Assembly (NCBI RefSeq): GCF_000760595.1
Contig: NZ_BBNM01000006.1
Location: 124,001-188,000 of the forward strand
Reading direction: 5' to 3'
Length of the DNA stretch: 64,000 nucleotides
Source: Acinetobacter soli
Lineage (GTDB): Bacteria > Pseudomonadota > Gammaproteobacteria > Pseudomonadales > Moraxellaceae
A program made the position numbers and the translations under genes. A model generated the notes under the pieces. It did not search any database. It was not told the DNA's origin and worked only from the letters and a program-made list of their open reading frames with translations. The stretch's first letter is position 1. Each line of letters begins with the position of its first letter. Below are positions 17,725 to 29,669 of this stretch, one piece after another.

Positions 17725-19221
17725 TTACTGATGATTTGCTAACACAAAGTGCAATGGTGAAAGAATTTCACCCTCAAGTGCCAGCTTGATGATTGGATCA
17801 GGATAGATACCAATGATCAACACCAATGCAGCCGCAGCAAGCACCATGATTCCACCAACTTTTTGCCCCCAATGCTTATCAGCATCGATACGAGGAACGT
17901 CTGGCGGTGTCATATACATGACGATCATGACACGCAAGTAGTAGTACAAACCAATACCACTACCTACAATAATCATGGCAGCCAAGAACCAATGCTGGGT
18001 CGTAACGGCAGCCATAACGACCAAGAACTTCCCGATAAAACCAGCAGTCAATGGAATACCAGCCAAAGATAGCATCATGACGGTTAAGGTGGCAGTCAAT
18101 ACCGGACGACGCCAGAACAAACCACGATAATCGGCCAAGCTCTCTGCTTCATCGATATTGTTATACGGGCTTGACATCAATGCGACGGCACCGAACGCAC
18201 CAATCGTGGTGAGTACATAAGTAATGATATAAACCGTTACACTGCCTAAGCTCGCATAGGTCATACTCACCAAAGCAATCAGTAAATAACCAAAATGTGC
18301 AATCGAAGAATATGCAAGTACACGTTTTAGGTTAACTTGACGTACAGCCAGCAAGTTACCAATCACAATCGACAATACCGCCAAAATGGTAATGATCGTC
18401 ACGATGGAGTCGATTAGAATCGCGCCAGAAGTGAGCATATAGCGAACAAACAGACCCACTGTCGCCACTTTGGCAGCCGTCGCAAGGAAGGTCACCAATG
18501 GTGCTGGTGCACCTGAATAGACATCTGGTGTCCACTTGTGAAAAGGTGCAAGTGACAGCTTGAATGCAACAGCAAAAATGATCAGGCCAAGACCCAAGAT
18601 CACCATTGGCTGTTTGATTGCTTCAAACAATGCTTGTACTGAATCGTAAAATGCCAGTGAACCCGTATAGGCATAAATGTAAGCCATACCCATCAATAAC
18701 ATGGCAGATGCAGTCGCAGACAGTACCAAATACTTGATACCCGCCTCTAATGAACGGCTACGCTGATAGGTGTAGGCCAGCAAGCCGTACATCGGAATTG
18801 ACATTAACTCAAGACTGATAAAGAACGACGCATAATGCGCGCTCGCCACCATGAGCATGGCACCCGACACCGAAATAAGCAGCAATAAATACAGCTCTTC
18901 ACGATTGTCTTTGTAGCTTTCAATATACGCATGCGACAAGGTACAGCACGCCAATGAGGCAACAACAATCAAAAGTTGATAGAGCAATGTAAATGGATCA
19001 ACCATAAACATGCCCATGATGTTAGACGGAACAAATTGCCCGCCAAACATGGTCAAAAGAATATAAGCCGCTGTTAAATTTAAGCCTACGACTGAGGTGG
19101 TCGCGATGAGATTATGATTACGTTTGATCGAAATCAGAATCATGACCACCACTGCAGTGAGAACCACAATCAGGACAGGAGCTAAAGGCATGAGCTGAGA
19201 AAACGACATTGTGAAGTTCAT
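17725..19221 (-). CDS. nuoN: NADH-quinone oxidoreductase subunit N
   Basis: Antiporter-like membrane subunit of respiratory complex I, 498 residues, about 14 TM helices, no cofactor. The Mrp-type core includes AGIKYLVLSATASAMLLMGM and FKLSLAPFHKWTPDVYSGAP (conserved Lys and the HxWxPDVY signature). It is the last nuo gene, 3 bp after nuoM, and is followed by the operon terminator. It contributes a proton channel in the membrane arm. Confidence 0.96.
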   Translation of the reverse strand: MNFTMSFSQLMPLAPVLIVVLTAVVVMILISIKRNHNLIATTSVVGLNLTAAYILLTMFGGQFVPSNIMGMFMVDPFTLLYQLLIVVASLACCTLSHAYIESYKDNREELYLLLLISVSGAMLMVASAHYASFFISLELMSIPMYGLLAYTYQRSRSLEAGIKYLVLSATASAMLLMGMAYIYAYTGSLAFYDSVQALFEAIKQPMVILGLGLIIFAVAFKLSLAPFHKWTPDVYSGAPAPLVTFLATAAKVATVGLFVRYMLTSGAILIDSIVTIITILAVLSIVIGNLLAVRQVNLKRVLAYSSIAHFGYLLIALVSMTYASLGSVTVYIITYVLTTIGAFGAVALMSSPYNNIDEAESLADYRGLFWRRPVLTATLTVMMLSLAGIPLTAGFIGKFLVVMAAVTTQHWFLAAMIIVGSGIGLYYYLRVMIVMYMTPPDVPRIDADKHWGQKVGGIMVLAAAALVLIIGIYPDPIIKLALEGEILSPLHFVLANHQ

Positions 19222-19224
19222 GGC

Positions 19225-20823
19225 TTATTGGATCTCCACATTACTAAGTTGGGCTACTGCCTCTTGAGTAACGTCAACGACTTGTTGTACAGGCACATAA
19301 CTGTTGCTTAACCACTGCATTGATGAATGCGAGATGTCTAGGAAAGTTTGCGGATACATCCCCAACCAGACTAGGCCAACCACACAAATCATCAAGATCC
19401 CTACTTCGCGAGCAGACAAATCTTTAAGCGGGCTATTGTAATGCTGTGCTTGTTCCGGATTCGGCTCACCAAACAATGCGCGGTGAATCAAGATCAAACC
19501 GTATAGACCCGCAAACACCAAACTTACAGCTGCAATAATGGTAAAGGTCGGATATTTGTTGAATGAACCCATCAAAATCAGGAATTCACCAATAAAGTTA
19601 CCTAAACCTGGAATACCAACCAATGCCGCAACAAAGAACATTAAGAAAAATGGCAAGTAACGGAACTGACCGCGAATACCACCCATTAAGCGCATATCGC
19701 GAGTGTGCAGACGCTCATAGATTTGACCACACATGATGAACAGTGCAGCAGACGACAAACCGTGTGCCAGCATCATGATCATCAAACCTTGATAAGTCAG
19801 AATGTTTCCGGCATAAATCGCGAGCAGTACAAAGCCCATGTGCGAAATTGAGGTATACGCCAATAAACGCTTCATATCGGTTTGCTGGTAAGCACACCAA
19901 GCGCCGTAGAAAATACCGATCAAACCAAAGATAATCGCAATATCTGCAAACTGTGCAGATGCTGCTGGAAAAAACGGAATCACAAAACGAAGCAAACCGT
20001 AGGCCGCTGTTTTAATCAAGATCCCTGCAAGGTCAACCGAACCTGCCGTAGGTGCCTGTGCATGTGCATCTGGCAACCAACCATGTAACGGGAAAACAGG
20101 CAGCTTGACTGCAAAACCAATAAAGAAGCAGAGCATAAATGCATATGCCACACCTGCTGGTAGGTTATTGGCCACGGCAAGCAAGTAGTTGTAATCAAAT
20201 CCGATCATTCCGGTCATCATGTAACCGTAAACCACCAGACCCAAAATACCAATCAGCATGATCAAACCGCAGATCTGGGTATACAGGAAGAATTTCGTTG
20301 CTGCATATACACGCGAGCGTCCATTCGAACCTTTATGTCCCCATAGTGCAATCAAGAAATAGATTGGAACCAGCATCATCTCCCAGAAGAAGAAGAACAG
20401 GAACATATCGATGGCTAGGAACACCCCGATCACACCGCCCAATGACCACAGTAAGTTCAGGTGGAAAAAGCCAACGTTTTTCTGGATTTCACCCCAAGAA
20501 CAACCGACTGCAAGAACACCCAGCAATGCGGTTAAACCCACCATAAGCAGCGATAAACCATCCACTGCCAAATGAATGCTGATACCGAGGGTTTTAATCC
20601 AAGGAATATAAAACTCAGATGACCATGTTGGTGTTTTTTCGCCGAGCTCGTAATGATAAGTACCATGCTGCCACAGTGCGATGGTCAATCCCAAAGTGAT
20701 TAACATGCCAATCAAGGCAATCCAGCGTGGAAGTTGCTGGTCGAGTTTATCGACCAACCAACACACAAAACCAGCAATGAACGGAATCAGAATCAGTGCG
20801 GGTAAAATTAAATTGTTTTCCAT
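19225..20823 (-). CDS. nuoM: NADH-quinone oxidoreductase subunit M
   Basis: Antiporter-like membrane subunit of complex I, about 532 residues and 14 TM helices. The core segment FAVKLPVFPLHGWLPDAHAQAP carries the conserved Lys and the HGWLPDAH signature. The ATG at 20823 (MENNLILPA) is preferred because GGGGAAA precedes it; a start five codons earlier would run into nuoL. Forms one of the three distal proton pumps with NuoL and NuoN. Confidence 0.95.
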   Translation of the reverse strand: MENNLILPALILIPFIAGFVCWLVDKLDQQLPRWIALIGMLITLGLTIALWQHGTYHYELGEKTPTWSSEFYIPWIKTLGISIHLAVDGLSLLMVGLTALLGVLAVGCSWGEIQKNVGFFHLNLLWSLGGVIGVFLAIDMFLFFFFWEMMLVPIYFLIALWGHKGSNGRSRVYAATKFFLYTQICGLIMLIGILGLVVYGYMMTGMIGFDYNYLLAVANNLPAGVAYAFMLCFFIGFAVKLPVFPLHGWLPDAHAQAPTAGSVDLAGILIKTAAYGLLRFVIPFFPAASAQFADIAIIFGLIGIFYGAWCAYQQTDMKRLLAYTSISHMGFVLLAIYAGNILTYQGLMIMMLAHGLSSAALFIMCGQIYERLHTRDMRLMGGIRGQFRYLPFFLMFFVAALVGIPGLGNFIGEFLILMGSFNKYPTFTIIAAVSLVFAGLYGLILIHRALFGEPNPEQAQHYNSPLKDLSAREVGILMICVVGLVWLGMYPQTFLDISHSSMQWLSNSYVPVQQVVDVTQEAVAQLSNVEIQ

Positions 20824-20824
20824 T

Positions 20825-22720
20825 TTATTTCCCCACAACCTGAAGAATAATCAGGATCATCAATAACACCACTACACCGAGTGACATGCTTGATGCGTAT
20901 TCACGCAACGAACCCGTTTGACGTGAGCTGGTGAAGCTATTACCACCACGTACCAACGCTGGAAGCAAGAGCCACAAGCCATCAATCGGATCACGACCTA
21001 AAATTTTCGCGATGAGTAAATACGGTTTAACAAATACGATGTCATAAAGTGCATCGAAACCAAATGCCGTGCGGCAAATATGCGCCAAACCTAAACCCAG
21101 ACCAGTTGCAGCAAATGATTTCACTGCATTGTAAGCAAAGGCAAACAATACAATTCCAACAACCAGACCTGCAATTGCAACACCACTTGCCAAGTGCTCA
21201 GCATGTGATACCGCAGCTTCCATTGATTCAGGAATCATAAAGGCTGGGATTTTTGCTGCCGTCAAGATATTGAGTACCGGCCCTTGAAGGAAATAACCTA
21301 CACCTGTTGAAAACACTGCCAAAATAGCCAATGGTCCCCAGTAGGTCACACCATGAATGGCATGTGCTTCGGTTTTTTCTTCGCCAAAGAACACCACCCA
21401 AATAAGGCGGAAAGTATAAATTGAGGTCAGGAATGCACCTGCTACACCCACCCAATATAACGTTGAGTAAAGTGGAAGCTTTGCAATGCTCGACTGTGCG
21501 TATACGGCACCCAAAATTGCATCTTTTGAGAAGAAGCCAATCGTTACGATCGGTAGTGCAGCCAATGCACCGCCACCAATCACGAAACACCAGAACACAA
21601 ATGGAATCTTCTTACGAAGCCCACCCATTTTGAAAATGTTTTGTTCGTGATGACATGCCAGAATTACAGCACCAGACGATAGGAACAATAATGCTTTGAA
21701 GAATGCATGTGCAAGCATATGGAACAATCCGGCTTGGTACGCTTCTGCACCCACAGCCATAAACATATAACCGAGCTGACTCATGGTTGAGTAAGCCAAG
21801 ATACGTTTGATATCGGTTTGTACCAGTGCTGCAAAACCTGCTACGAGCAGCGTTACTGCACCTGTAATTGAAATAAACTGCATCACCGCAGGTGCCATTT
21901 CAATCACCGAATGCATACGGCTGGTAAGGTATACCCCTGCGGTCACCATGGTTGCTGCGTGGATCAATGCCGAAACAGGTGTAGGACCTGCCATCGCATC
22001 TGCCAACCACGTTTGTAGTGGAATCTGTGCTGATTTACCCGCTGCACCCAAGAACAACATCAATGCAGTCCAGATCGAAAGTGATGAACTCTGTGTCATC
22101 AACGATGCTGCATTTTCCACAATGTATTGCGTATTGAGCGTACCAAACTGTTGGTAAAGCAAGAAGAGTGCAATCAGCAAGAAGACGTCACCCACACGAG
22201 TCACGGTAAATGCTTTGATGGCTGCCCATCCGTTGGCTGGATTTGAATAATAAAAACCAATCAACAAATAAGAACACAGACCAACGCCTTCCCAACCCAA
22301 GAACAATAACGCAAGGTTATCGCCTAAAACCAGCACCAACATGCTGGCAACAAACAGGTTAAAATACGAGAAGAAACGCGCATAACCATCTTCGCCACGC
22401 ATGTACCATGATGCAAAGATATGAATTAAAAAACCCACACCCGTGATCATGCCCATCATGAGCAAGGACAAACCATCAAGATGCAGTGTAATGCCTGGCG
22501 CAAAGCCACCGACATTAAACCATGTCCATAAATGCTGAACAAAAACAGGTTGACCACTGCTGGTAAATGCGAGTCCCGCCAAAAGCGCGAATAATGCAGA
22601 TAAACCGACTGAACCAACACCAATAATCGCGGCTACATTTTCAGAAAGTTTGTCGCGACCTGCCGCCAATAAAACAAAGCCGATCAGCGGAAAAAGAATC
22701 GTTAAATATAAAGTACTCAT
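20825..22720 (-). CDS. nuoL: NADH-quinone oxidoreductase subunit L
   Basis: Largest antiporter-like subunit of complex I, 631 residues, about 16 TM helices including the C-terminal lateral helix. Signatures: [17 protein letters not shown] (about 138-154), [20 protein letters not shown] and [14 protein letters not shown]. Its ATG overlaps the nuoK stop as ATGA, implying translational coupling. It lies at the tip of the membrane arm and pumps protons. Confidence 0.96.
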   Translation of the reverse strand: MSTLYLTILFPLIGFVLLAAGRDKLSENVAAIIGVGSVGLSALFALLAGLAFTSSGQPVFVQHLWTWFNVGGFAPGITLHLDGLSLLMMGMITGVGFLIHIFASWYMRGEDGYARFFSYFNLFVASMLVLVLGDNLALLFLGWEGVGLCSYLLIGFYYSNPANGWAAIKAFTVTRVGDVFLLIALFLLYQQFGTLNTQYIVENAASLMTQSSSLSIWTALMLFLGAAGKSAQIPLQTWLADAMAGPTPVSALIHAATMVTAGVYLTSRMHSVIEMAPAVMQFISITGAVTLLVAGFAALVQTDIKRILAYSTMSQLGYMFMAVGAEAYQAGLFHMLAHAFFKALLFLSSGAVILACHHEQNIFKMGGLRKKIPFVFWCFVIGGGALAALPIVTIGFFSKDAILGAVYAQSSIAKLPLYSTLYWVGVAGAFLTSIYTFRLIWVVFFGEEKTEAHAIHGVTYWGPLAILAVFSTGVGYFLQGPVLNILTAAKIPAFMIPESMEAAVSHAEHLASGVAIAGLVVGIVLFAFAYNAVKSFAATGLGLGLAHICRTAFGFDALYDIVFVKPYLLIAKILGRDPIDGLWLLLPALVRGGNSFTSSRQTGSLREYASSMSLGVVVLLMILIILQVVGK

Positions 22721-23025
22721 CCGCGCATCTCACTTGCAGCATCCACATCCAGATGGTGGAAGCGATGGTAAAACTGAAGGACGATCGCAAGACCGATACA
22801 TGCCTCTGCAGCAGCAAGTGTCAAAATCAGAATAAACATGATTTGACCGTCAGGCTGTGCCCAAACGCTTCCTGCCAAAACAAATGCCAATGCAGCGGCA
22901 TTCATCATAATTTCAAGGCTCATCAACATGAACAGTAAGTTACGTCGCACCATTACGCCGTAAAAACCCAGCGCAAAAAGAATGGTCGCGACAATCAATC
23001 CATGCTCTAAAGGAATGTTACCCAT
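22717..23025 (-). CDS. nuoK: NADH-quinone oxidoreductase subunit K
   Basis: Membrane subunit of 102 residues with three TM helices. Conserved intramembrane glutamates lie in [10 protein letters not shown] (about residue 36) and [12 protein letters not shown] (about 72), both needed for proton transfer in the family. It overlaps nuoJ by one base and nuoL by four. Confidence 0.95.
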   Translation of the reverse strand: MGNIPLEHGLIVATILFALGFYGVMVRRNLLFMLMSLEIMMNAAALAFVLAGSVWAQPDGQIMFILILTLAAAEACIGLAIVLQFYHRFHHLDVDAASEMRG

Positions 23026-23546
23026 TATTCTTGTTCCCCTGTTGCACTTGGCTCGCGTTTACCTAAGTGGAAGGCTGCAACCAAAGCTGCAAGCAATAAC
23101 ATCGCGGCAATTTCTACCAATAATAGATAGTGGGTAAAGAGGACTTGACCAACGGCTTTTGGACCAATCACTTCACGGCCCAGCATGAGACCTTGTGTGG
23201 TGTATTCGCCGCCGAGCATCCAGATCAATGTCAGTCCGAGCAAAAAGCTCATGAGCGCAGGAATCGCCCACGCATCTGAACTTAACCATTTACGTTCTTG
23301 TTCAACGGTGTTGTGCCCAAGATTGAGCATCATCACCACAAAAACGAACAACACCATAATGGCACCGGCATAAACAATGATTTCAAGTGCACCAGCAAAT
23401 GGCGCACCCACGATCATGAAAATCCCCGCAACTGCAAGTAATGAAACAATCAGACTTAACAACGCATGTACTGGATTCGAGTTCGTTACTACTCGAATCG
23501 TCGAGATAATGGCCACAAGAGCCATCAAATAAAATGGCCACATCAT
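23025..23546 (-). CDS. nuoJ: NADH-quinone oxidoreductase subunit J
   Basis: Membrane subunit of 173 residues with five predicted TM helices. The third-helix region [20 protein letters not shown] contains the conserved Tyr/Gly bend seen in NuoJ. Two adjacent ATGs begin the frame. Overlaps nuoI by 4 bp and nuoK by 1 bp. Confidence 0.95.
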   Translation of the reverse strand: MMWPFYLMALVAIISTIRVVTNSNPVHALLSLIVSLLAVAGIFMIVGAPFAGALEIIVYAGAIMVLFVFVVMMLNLGHNTVEQERKWLSSDAWAIPALMSFLLGLTLIWMLGGEYTTQGLMLGREVIGPKAVGQVLFTHYLLLVEIAAMLLLAALVAAFHLGKREPSATGEQE

Positions 23547-24085
23547 GGTAATAAGCTCCGTACATCAACTGGTGCGCTTTCTTTTTGTGCCTGACCTTTT
23601 TCTTTACCATCAATTGCCATACCTGCAACGCGGTAGAAGTTATAATCAGGATATTTACCCGGACCAGAAATCAGTAAGTTTTCTTTTTCATATACCAGGT
23701 CTTGACGTACATATTCGGCTAACTCGAAATCTGGCGTCATCTGAATAGCAGTCGTTGGACACGCTTCTTCACACATTCCGCAAAAAATACAACGCGAAAA
23801 GTTGATACGGAAAAATTCAGGATACCAACGACCGTCTTCTTTCTCTGCTTTTTGCAAGGAAATACAACCCACCGGACATGCCACCGCACAGAGATTACAC
23901 GCTACGCAGCGCTCTTCTCCGTCTGGATCACGCGTCAAAACAATACGACCACGAAAGCGAGGTGGTACAATTTCCTCTGCTGGTACTTCTGGATACAGAA
24001 TTGTGTCACGTTTACGCGTAATGTGAGTGAAGACCATCCACAATGTACGAACGATTGACCCAACTCCAGCTAGAACTTTATACAT
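23543..24085 (-). CDS. nuoI: NADH-quinone oxidoreductase subunit I
   Basis: Peripheral-arm subunit of 180 residues binding two [4Fe-4S] clusters (N6a and N6b). Two ferredoxin motifs are visible: [12 protein letters not shown] (about 60-71) and [12 protein letters not shown] (about 99-110). An amphipathic N-terminus would contact the membrane arm. It lies 18 bp after nuoH and overlaps nuoJ. Confidence 0.96.
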   Translation of the reverse strand: MYKVLAGVGSIVRTLWMVFTHITRKRDTILYPEVPAEEIVPPRFRGRIVLTRDPDGEERCVACNLCAVACPVGCISLQKAEKEDGRWYPEFFRINFSRCIFCGMCEEACPTTAIQMTPDFELAEYVRQDLVYEKENLLISGPGKYPDYNFYRVAGMAIDGKEKGQAQKESAPVDVRSLLP

Positions 24086-24103
24086 TTTGTACTCCCTGCT
24101 GTC

Positions 24104-25120
24104 TTAGGCCTGATTCATTAGAATCACAGCACCAGTCACCATAAGGTTGACCAACGCCAGCGGCAAACAAACTTTCCAACCAAAATTCATGACTTGGTCA
24201 TAACGTGGACGCATCAATGCACCACGTGCCAAGACAAACATCATCACAAAAAATGCTGTTTTTACAATGAACCAGAATGCTGGTGGAATAAACGATACTT
24301 CAAGATTGAACGGTGCTAACCAGCCGCCAAAGAACAACGTCACGATCAGTGCAGAAATCAGCACAATGTTGACGTACTCAGCAACGAAGAACATCCCCCA
24401 TTTCATGCCGCCATATTCGACGTGATAACCTTCTGCCAGCTCTTGTTCGGCTTCAGGTTGGTCAAATGGATGACGGTGAGTTACGGCAACGCCTGCCACA
24501 ACAAAAATCATGAAACCAAGGAATTGTGGAACAATGAACCACATATCACGTTGAGCTTCGACAATTTCACGCAGATTAAATGAACCCGCAATTGCCACCA
24601 CGCCCATGAGCGAGATCCCGAGAAACACTTCATAGGAAATGGTCTGAGCCGCTGAACGAAGTCCCCCAAGGAGCGAGTATTTGTTATTCGATGCCCAACC
24701 ACCAAACAACACGGCATACACTGCAATTCCGGCCATCGCCATAAAGAACAACAGTCCAATGCTCATGTCCGCCACACCCAATGTCGGGCTGACTGGAATC
24801 ACGATAAAAGACAGCACTGCTGTCGCCATAGCAACCGCTGGTGCAAGACGAAACGTCAGTTTATCTGCAAACTTTGGTGTCCAGTCTTCTTTGAACATGA
24901 TTTTAAGCATGTCGGCTACAATCTGGAACATCCCGCCCGGACCTACACGGTTCGGACCGTAACGGTCTTGCCACCATGCCAGCAAACGACGCTCGATAAA
25001 CGACATCAATGCTGCAATTAGAACAACCACCAACAAGATCACAATCGCCTGCACAACGGCATATGCGATTGGCCAATTTTCTGCCCAGAGTGGAGTTTGG
25101 CGCATGATTTCTTGATTCAT
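24104..25120 (-). CDS. nuoH: NADH-quinone oxidoreductase subunit H
   Basis: Membrane subunit of 338 residues with about eight TM helices; it forms part of the quinone pocket. Signatures: [19 protein letters not shown] (about 44-62) and the acidic loop [20 protein letters not shown] (about 217-236). Three bp after nuoG. Confidence 0.96.
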   Translation of the reverse strand: MNQEIMRQTPLWAENWPIAYAVVQAIVILLVVVLIAALMSFIERRLLAWWQDRYGPNRVGPGGMFQIVADMLKIMFKEDWTPKFADKLTFRLAPAVAMATAVLSFIVIPVSPTLGVADMSIGLLFFMAMAGIAVYAVLFGGWASNNKYSLLGGLRSAAQTISYEVFLGISLMGVVAIAGSFNLREIVEAQRDMWFIVPQFLGFMIFVVAGVAVTHRHPFDQPEAEQELAEGYHVEYGGMKWGMFFVAEYVNIVLISALIVTLFFGGWLAPFNLEVSFIPPAFWFIVKTAFFVMMFVLARGALMRPRYDQVMNFGWKVCLPLALVNLMVTGAVILMNQA

Positions 25121-25123
25121 GAA

Positions 25124-27808
25124 TTACACTCCCACCGCAACAGAAACAGGTTCAGCAAGCGAAATCGTCGGTGCCAAACCTACTGGATAACCAATATATC
25201 CTGCTGGTAAATACTCAATCACCTGAACGGGTAAGCTCACTGTCGTCTCACCTGCCTGTACTTTGAGTGACGCACCATCTTTTAGATTTAAACGTGCCGC
25301 ATCTTGTTCACCTACTGCAAAAGCAGCTTCTGGAATACGCGATTCCATCGCAGGTGTCTTGATGGTGAATTCACCAGAGGCAAAAATATGATGCATTGGT
25401 ACCAAACGGAAGCTTTCAGGATGTGACATCACCGCTGATGGTGCCACATAACTACGTGCCGGACGTTTTGGTAAACGATCAAACAGACGCACACCTGAGT
25501 CACCACCTTTCAAATGTCCACCGACTTCGTCTTGATACTTGTTCCAAGATTGCGGTGAGTTCCAACCCGGCGCCCATGCAAATGGAACCAATGATGCTGC
25601 TTTTTGAGGGCCTACATAACCTTCCATCGAGAACGTTAATGCTGAGTCGACATCGACAGGTTGCTTTGGCTCATGAACCGAAATCGGGGCACGTAGTGCT
25701 GTACGACCTGAATAACGACGTGGTTCACGGGCAATTTTCAGACCATGTACACGATAGCCTGCATCTGGTGCCACATCTTGAATCGCATCGAGTACAGGTA
25801 CATTTTTCACAACAGAGTCAATGACATCGTCTAGCACAGTCCAGATAATTGACTTACCTTTTAAACCTGTTTCGATGGCATGTAACCAGCGCCAAGATTC
25901 TTTAATGGCATATTCCGGTTTGTAGTAGCTTGGATCATAGACCTGATAGAAACGCTGTGCACGTCCCTCTTGGCTTACTACGGTTCCATCGCCCTCTGCA
26001 AAGCTTGCAGCAGACAGTACCACATCGGCCTGTTTCACCGTATCTGTTTCACTATGATCAAGCACAACAACAGATTGTGCTTTTTCAAATGCAGCATTGA
26101 CACGTGTTGCAGGTAAACGGCGATATAAATCGTTTTCAAGCACGACCATCACGTCGTAGTCTTGTGCAAAGGCTTGCTCAAGGCTTAAACCACCCAAAAG
26201 CGCTAGACCCATTGAATTGACTTCAGGAACGGTTAGGGATAATCCTGCCGCTGGGCCAAGGTTTTGTGCAACTTGCGCTGCTGCTTCGATAATTGCCGGA
26301 TCTTGCAGACTTGTGCCCGAGATGATCAATGGCTTTTTCGCTGCTTTTAATGCATCCGCAATGCTTTGTGCAAATGCTTTGGCATCATCGTCTAGTCCAG
26401 TCAGTGTTTCACCTTGAACTGCTGCTGCCACTGCAAAACCTAAACGCGCAATATCATTTGGTGATGCAACAACCTCACCCGTTGCCACATCGGCTAAACG
26501 TGTTTGGGTGGCTGCCAGAATGTAAATTGGCGATTTGGCATCTTGACCGATACGTTGTACAGGCTCTGCCAACCATTCTGGTGTACGACGATCTGCCGCC
26601 ATTTGTTTGGCTTTGTTTTTGGCAGCCTGACGAACTGACAACGCCATACGCGGTGCAGTTTGAGTCAGATCTTCACCTAAAATCAAAACTGCGTCGTAGC
26701 TTTCGATTTCACGCATGTTCGGGTTGTAAATTCCCTGTGTTTGCATGATAGACGCAGCAAGTTCAACCAAGTTTTGTTCTTTTTGCGAGATACCAGTCGA
26801 GAAGTTATCCTGACCAACCAGCTCACGTAGTGCAAAGTTTGATTCAAGGCTAGCGCGCGGAGAACCCACACCCAATACTTTTTTGCCTTGTAAGGTACTG
26901 ATTACTTGATCAAGTGCTTGATCAACCGACACAGTAGTAACAGACGTGCCCGAACGGAACTGCGGCTGACGCGGACGATCTTCACGGTTCACGTATCCAC
27001 CACCAAAGCGGCCTTTATCGCAAAGGAAGTATTGGTTTACTTCACCGTTGAAGCGGTTTTCAATACGACGTAATTCGCCGTAACGCTCGCCCGGAGAGAT
27101 GTTACAGCCCGATGAACAGCCATGACATACGCTTGGTGCGTACTGCATATCCCATTTACGGTTATAACGTGCTGAATGCGTCTTATCGGTGAATACACCT
27201 GTTGGACACACTTCGGTGAGGTTACCCGAAAATTCAGATTCCAGCGTTCCAGATTCTGGACGACCAAAGTACACACGTGCTGCATTGGCGTAGACACCAA
27301 AATCGGTTCCGCCTGCGTAGTCGTTGTAGTAGCGTACACAACGGTAGCACGCGATACAGCGGTTCATTTCATGTGCAATAAACGAACCCAACTCTTGGTT
27401 ATAGTGGGTACGTTTTGTGAAACGATAGCGACGACGGTCATGACCGGTCATCACCGTCATATCTTGCAAATGACAGTGACCGCCTTCTTCACACACAGGA
27501 CAGTCGTGCGGATGGTTGGTCATCAAAAACTCAACCACCGACTCGCGAAACTCAACTGCTTCTTTATCTTCAATTGAGATATAGGTATTGTCTGTTGCAG
27601 GTGTCATGCATGACATCACCAGACGCCCACGCGTGTCTTCAGGATTTGCATATTGGGTCACCGCACACTGGCGGCATGAGCCCACAGAACCTAAAGAGGG
27701 ATGCCAACAAAAATATGGAATATCAAGGCCGAGGGACAAACATGCTTGTAGCAGGTTTTCAGATCCATCAACTTCGTATGATTTTCCATCGACATGAATT
27801 GTAGCCAT
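25124..27808 (-). CDS. nuoG: NADH-quinone oxidoreductase subunit G
   Basis: Largest peripheral subunit, 894 residues. The N-terminal ferredoxin-like domain has a [2Fe-2S] site ([15 protein letters not shown], about 34-48). Cluster N5 ligands HCHLQD and N4 ligands [10 protein letters not shown] follow. CHGCSSGCN plus a later Cys (about 229-264) gives the extra N7 [4Fe-4S] cluster found in E. coli-type NuoG. The rest is a molybdopterin-oxidoreductase-like domain that has lost its cofactor. Confidence 0.96.
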   Translation of the reverse strand: MATIHVDGKSYEVDGSENLLQACLSLGLDIPYFCWHPSLGSVGSCRQCAVTQYANPEDTRGRLVMSCMTPATDNTYISIEDKEAVEFRESVVEFLMTNHPHDCPVCEEGGHCHLQDMTVMTGHDRRRYRFTKRTHYNQELGSFIAHEMNRCIACYRCVRYYNDYAGGTDFGVYANAARVYFGRPESGTLESEFSGNLTEVCPTGVFTDKTHSARYNRKWDMQYAPSVCHGCSSGCNISPGERYGELRRIENRFNGEVNQYFLCDKGRFGGGYVNREDRPRQPQFRSGTSVTTVSVDQALDQVISTLQGKKVLGVGSPRASLESNFALRELVGQDNFSTGISQKEQNLVELAASIMQTQGIYNPNMREIESYDAVLILGEDLTQTAPRMALSVRQAAKNKAKQMAADRRTPEWLAEPVQRIGQDAKSPIYILAATQTRLADVATGEVVASPNDIARLGFAVAAAVQGETLTGLDDDAKAFAQSIADALKAAKKPLIISGTSLQDPAIIEAAAQVAQNLGPAAGLSLTVPEVNSMGLALLGGLSLEQAFAQDYDVMVVLENDLYRRLPATRVNAAFEKAQSVVVLDHSETDTVKQADVVLSAASFAEGDGTVVSQEGRAQRFYQVYDPSYYKPEYAIKESWRWLHAIETGLKGKSIIWTVLDDVIDSVVKNVPVLDAIQDVAPDAGYRVHGLKIAREPRRYSGRTALRAPISVHEPKQPVDVDSALTFSMEGYVGPQKAASLVPFAWAPGWNSPQSWNKYQDEVGGHLKGGDSGVRLFDRLPKRPARSYVAPSAVMSHPESFRLVPMHHIFASGEFTIKTPAMESRIPEAAFAVGEQDAARLNLKDGASLKVQAGETTVSLPVQVIEYLPAGYIGYPVGLAPTISLAEPVSVAVGV

Positions 27809-27819
27809 AGTCGAATTCC

Positions 27820-29151
27820 TTAAGCTTGTGCAACGTTGCTGGCTTGAACAACAGGGCTATTGGCCACTTTTGCTTCAAACTCGCTACGGAAATATTTAAG
27901 CGCGCCCATGAGTGGCTCCATCGCACCAGGTGCGTGTGCACAGAATGTTTTACCAATCCATAACTTACGGGTGAGCTCTTGAAGGTGCTGGATATCTTCC
28001 ATCTTGCCTTCACCATTTTCGAGTGCTTTCAACGCTTTTACAGCCCAAGGGAGACCGTCACGACACGGTGTACACCAGCCACACGACTCACGCGCAAAAA
28101 ACTCTTCCAAGTTACGTGTTGCAGCAACCATACACTGTGTCTCGTCGACCACCATCAACAAACAGGTGCCCAAACGTGAGCCTGCTTTCATGATAGTTTC
28201 TGAGTCCATTGGCAAATCAATGTGTTCTGCCGCCAAGAAGTCAGTCGAGGCACCACCCGGCAACCACGCTTTGAGCTTAAGCCCATCACGCATACCGCCA
28301 GCATGCTCTTCAATCACTTCACGCGCCGTTGTACCAAATGGCAATTCCCAAAGCCCTGGGAATTTCACTTTGCCAGATGCCCCATAAATTTTGGTGCCAG
28401 GATCTTTCGATTTGCCTGCAGACAGACCGATGTACCACTCTGGACCACGCAACATGATGGCAGGTAAGTTATTGTAGGTTTCAACGTTATTGACAATCGT
28501 TGGACGACCCCATGCACCCGCAACTTGCGGGAATGGCGGTTTAGTACGCGGATTGGCACGACGACCTTCAAGCGAGTTGATCAGTGCGGTTTCTTCGCCA
28601 CAGATATAACGTCCTGCGCCAGTATGTACATACAGCTCGAAGTTCCAGCCTGTATCTAGAATGTTTTCGCCCAAGTAGCCTTTGGCACGCACTTGTTCGA
28701 GTGCTTCATTGAGATACTGAGCCGCTTCGATGTATTCGCCACGAATAAAGATATAGCCTTGTGTTGCTTCAAGCGTATAACCTGCGATGAGCATCCCTTC
28801 GATCAACTGATGTGGAAGCTGTTCCATCAACAGACGGTCTTTAAAGGTACCTGGTTCCATCTCGTCGGCATTACAAATCAGGTAGCGCGGGCCACCATCG
28901 TTTGGCGCCATCAGCGACCATTTAATGCCCGCCGGGAAACCTGCACCACCACGGCCTTTTACTGTGGCTGCTTTTACCACTTCAAGTACTTCAGCAGGTT
29001 TCATGCCCAATGCTTTTTTAAAGCCAGCATAACCGTCTAGTGCTTCGTACTCATCGGCATTTCGTACATGTTCCTGTTTACTCAAACGCCAAGTCAGTGG
29101 ATGAGTTTCAGGGTTACCATCGCCATAAATCGGTTTTGGTTCAGTATTCAT
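27820..29151 (-). CDS. nuoF: NADH-quinone oxidoreductase subunit F
   Basis: NADH-oxidising subunit of 443 residues that binds FMN and cluster N3. NADH/FMN-binding glycine motifs [10 protein letters not shown] (about 67-76) and [19 protein letters not shown] are present, and the N3 ligands [12 protein letters not shown] lie at about 353-364. Its ATG overlaps the nuoE stop by 4 bp, matching the tight NuoE-NuoF stoichiometry. Confidence 0.96.
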   Translation of the reverse strand: MNTEPKPIYGDGNPETHPLTWRLSKQEHVRNADEYEALDGYAGFKKALGMKPAEVLEVVKAATVKGRGGAGFPAGIKWSLMAPNDGGPRYLICNADEMEPGTFKDRLLMEQLPHQLIEGMLIAGYTLEATQGYIFIRGEYIEAAQYLNEALEQVRAKGYLGENILDTGWNFELYVHTGAGRYICGEETALINSLEGRRANPRTKPPFPQVAGAWGRPTIVNNVETYNNLPAIMLRGPEWYIGLSAGKSKDPGTKIYGASGKVKFPGLWELPFGTTAREVIEEHAGGMRDGLKLKAWLPGGASTDFLAAEHIDLPMDSETIMKAGSRLGTCLLMVVDETQCMVAATRNLEEFFARESCGWCTPCRDGLPWAVKALKALENGEGKMEDIQHLQELTRKLWIGKTFCAHAPGAMEPLMGALKYFRSEFEAKVANSPVVQASNVAQA

Positions 29152-29657
29152 ACATACTTCTCCAATAACTGCTTGACCGAAGACACGTCCACCAAACCAT
29201 GGGTATCTTCATCGATCATTAAAGTTGGACCTTTATCGCAATTTCCTAAGCAGCAAATTGGCAATAAAGTAAAACGGCCATCTGGAGTAGTTTGTCCGTA
29301 CTGGATTCCCAACTCACGCTGAAATGCTTCTGCCAGCGTTTCTGCACCCATTAAGAAACAGGCAATTGAGTCACACAGCAAAATTACATGGCGGCCGACT
29401 GGTTGGCGGTAAATACGGTTATAAAAGGTAGCAACACCTTCTAAGTCCGCCACACTAATGCTAAGCAATTGTGCAATTGCATTCATTTGTGCATCGTCAA
29501 CCCAGCCATTACGGCGCTGTACGCACTTAAGAGCATCCAAAGAGGCCGCACGCGGATATGGATAATGATGAATGTGATGTTCAATTTCATGAATCTCATC
29601 AGCAGTCAAAATCCCTTCCACATTCACGCGAGGTTTTTTATCAGTCAAAATCATCAT
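29148..29657 (-). CDS. nuoE: NADH-quinone oxidoreductase subunit E
   Basis: A 169-residue thioredoxin-like [2Fe-2S] (N1a) subunit. The four cysteine ligands lie in CDSIACFL (about 95-102) and [10 protein letters not shown] (about 131-140). Follows nuoCD by 12 bp and overlaps nuoF. Confidence 0.96.
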   Translation of the reverse strand: MMILTDKKPRVNVEGILTADEIHEIEHHIHHYPYPRAASLDALKCVQRRNGWVDDAQMNAIAQLLSISVADLEGVATFYNRIYRQPVGRHVILLCDSIACFLMGAETLAEAFQRELGIQYGQTTPDGRFTLLPICCLGNCDKGPTLMIDEDTHGLVDVSSVKQLLEKYV

Positions 29658-29669
29658 AATCGTTTATCC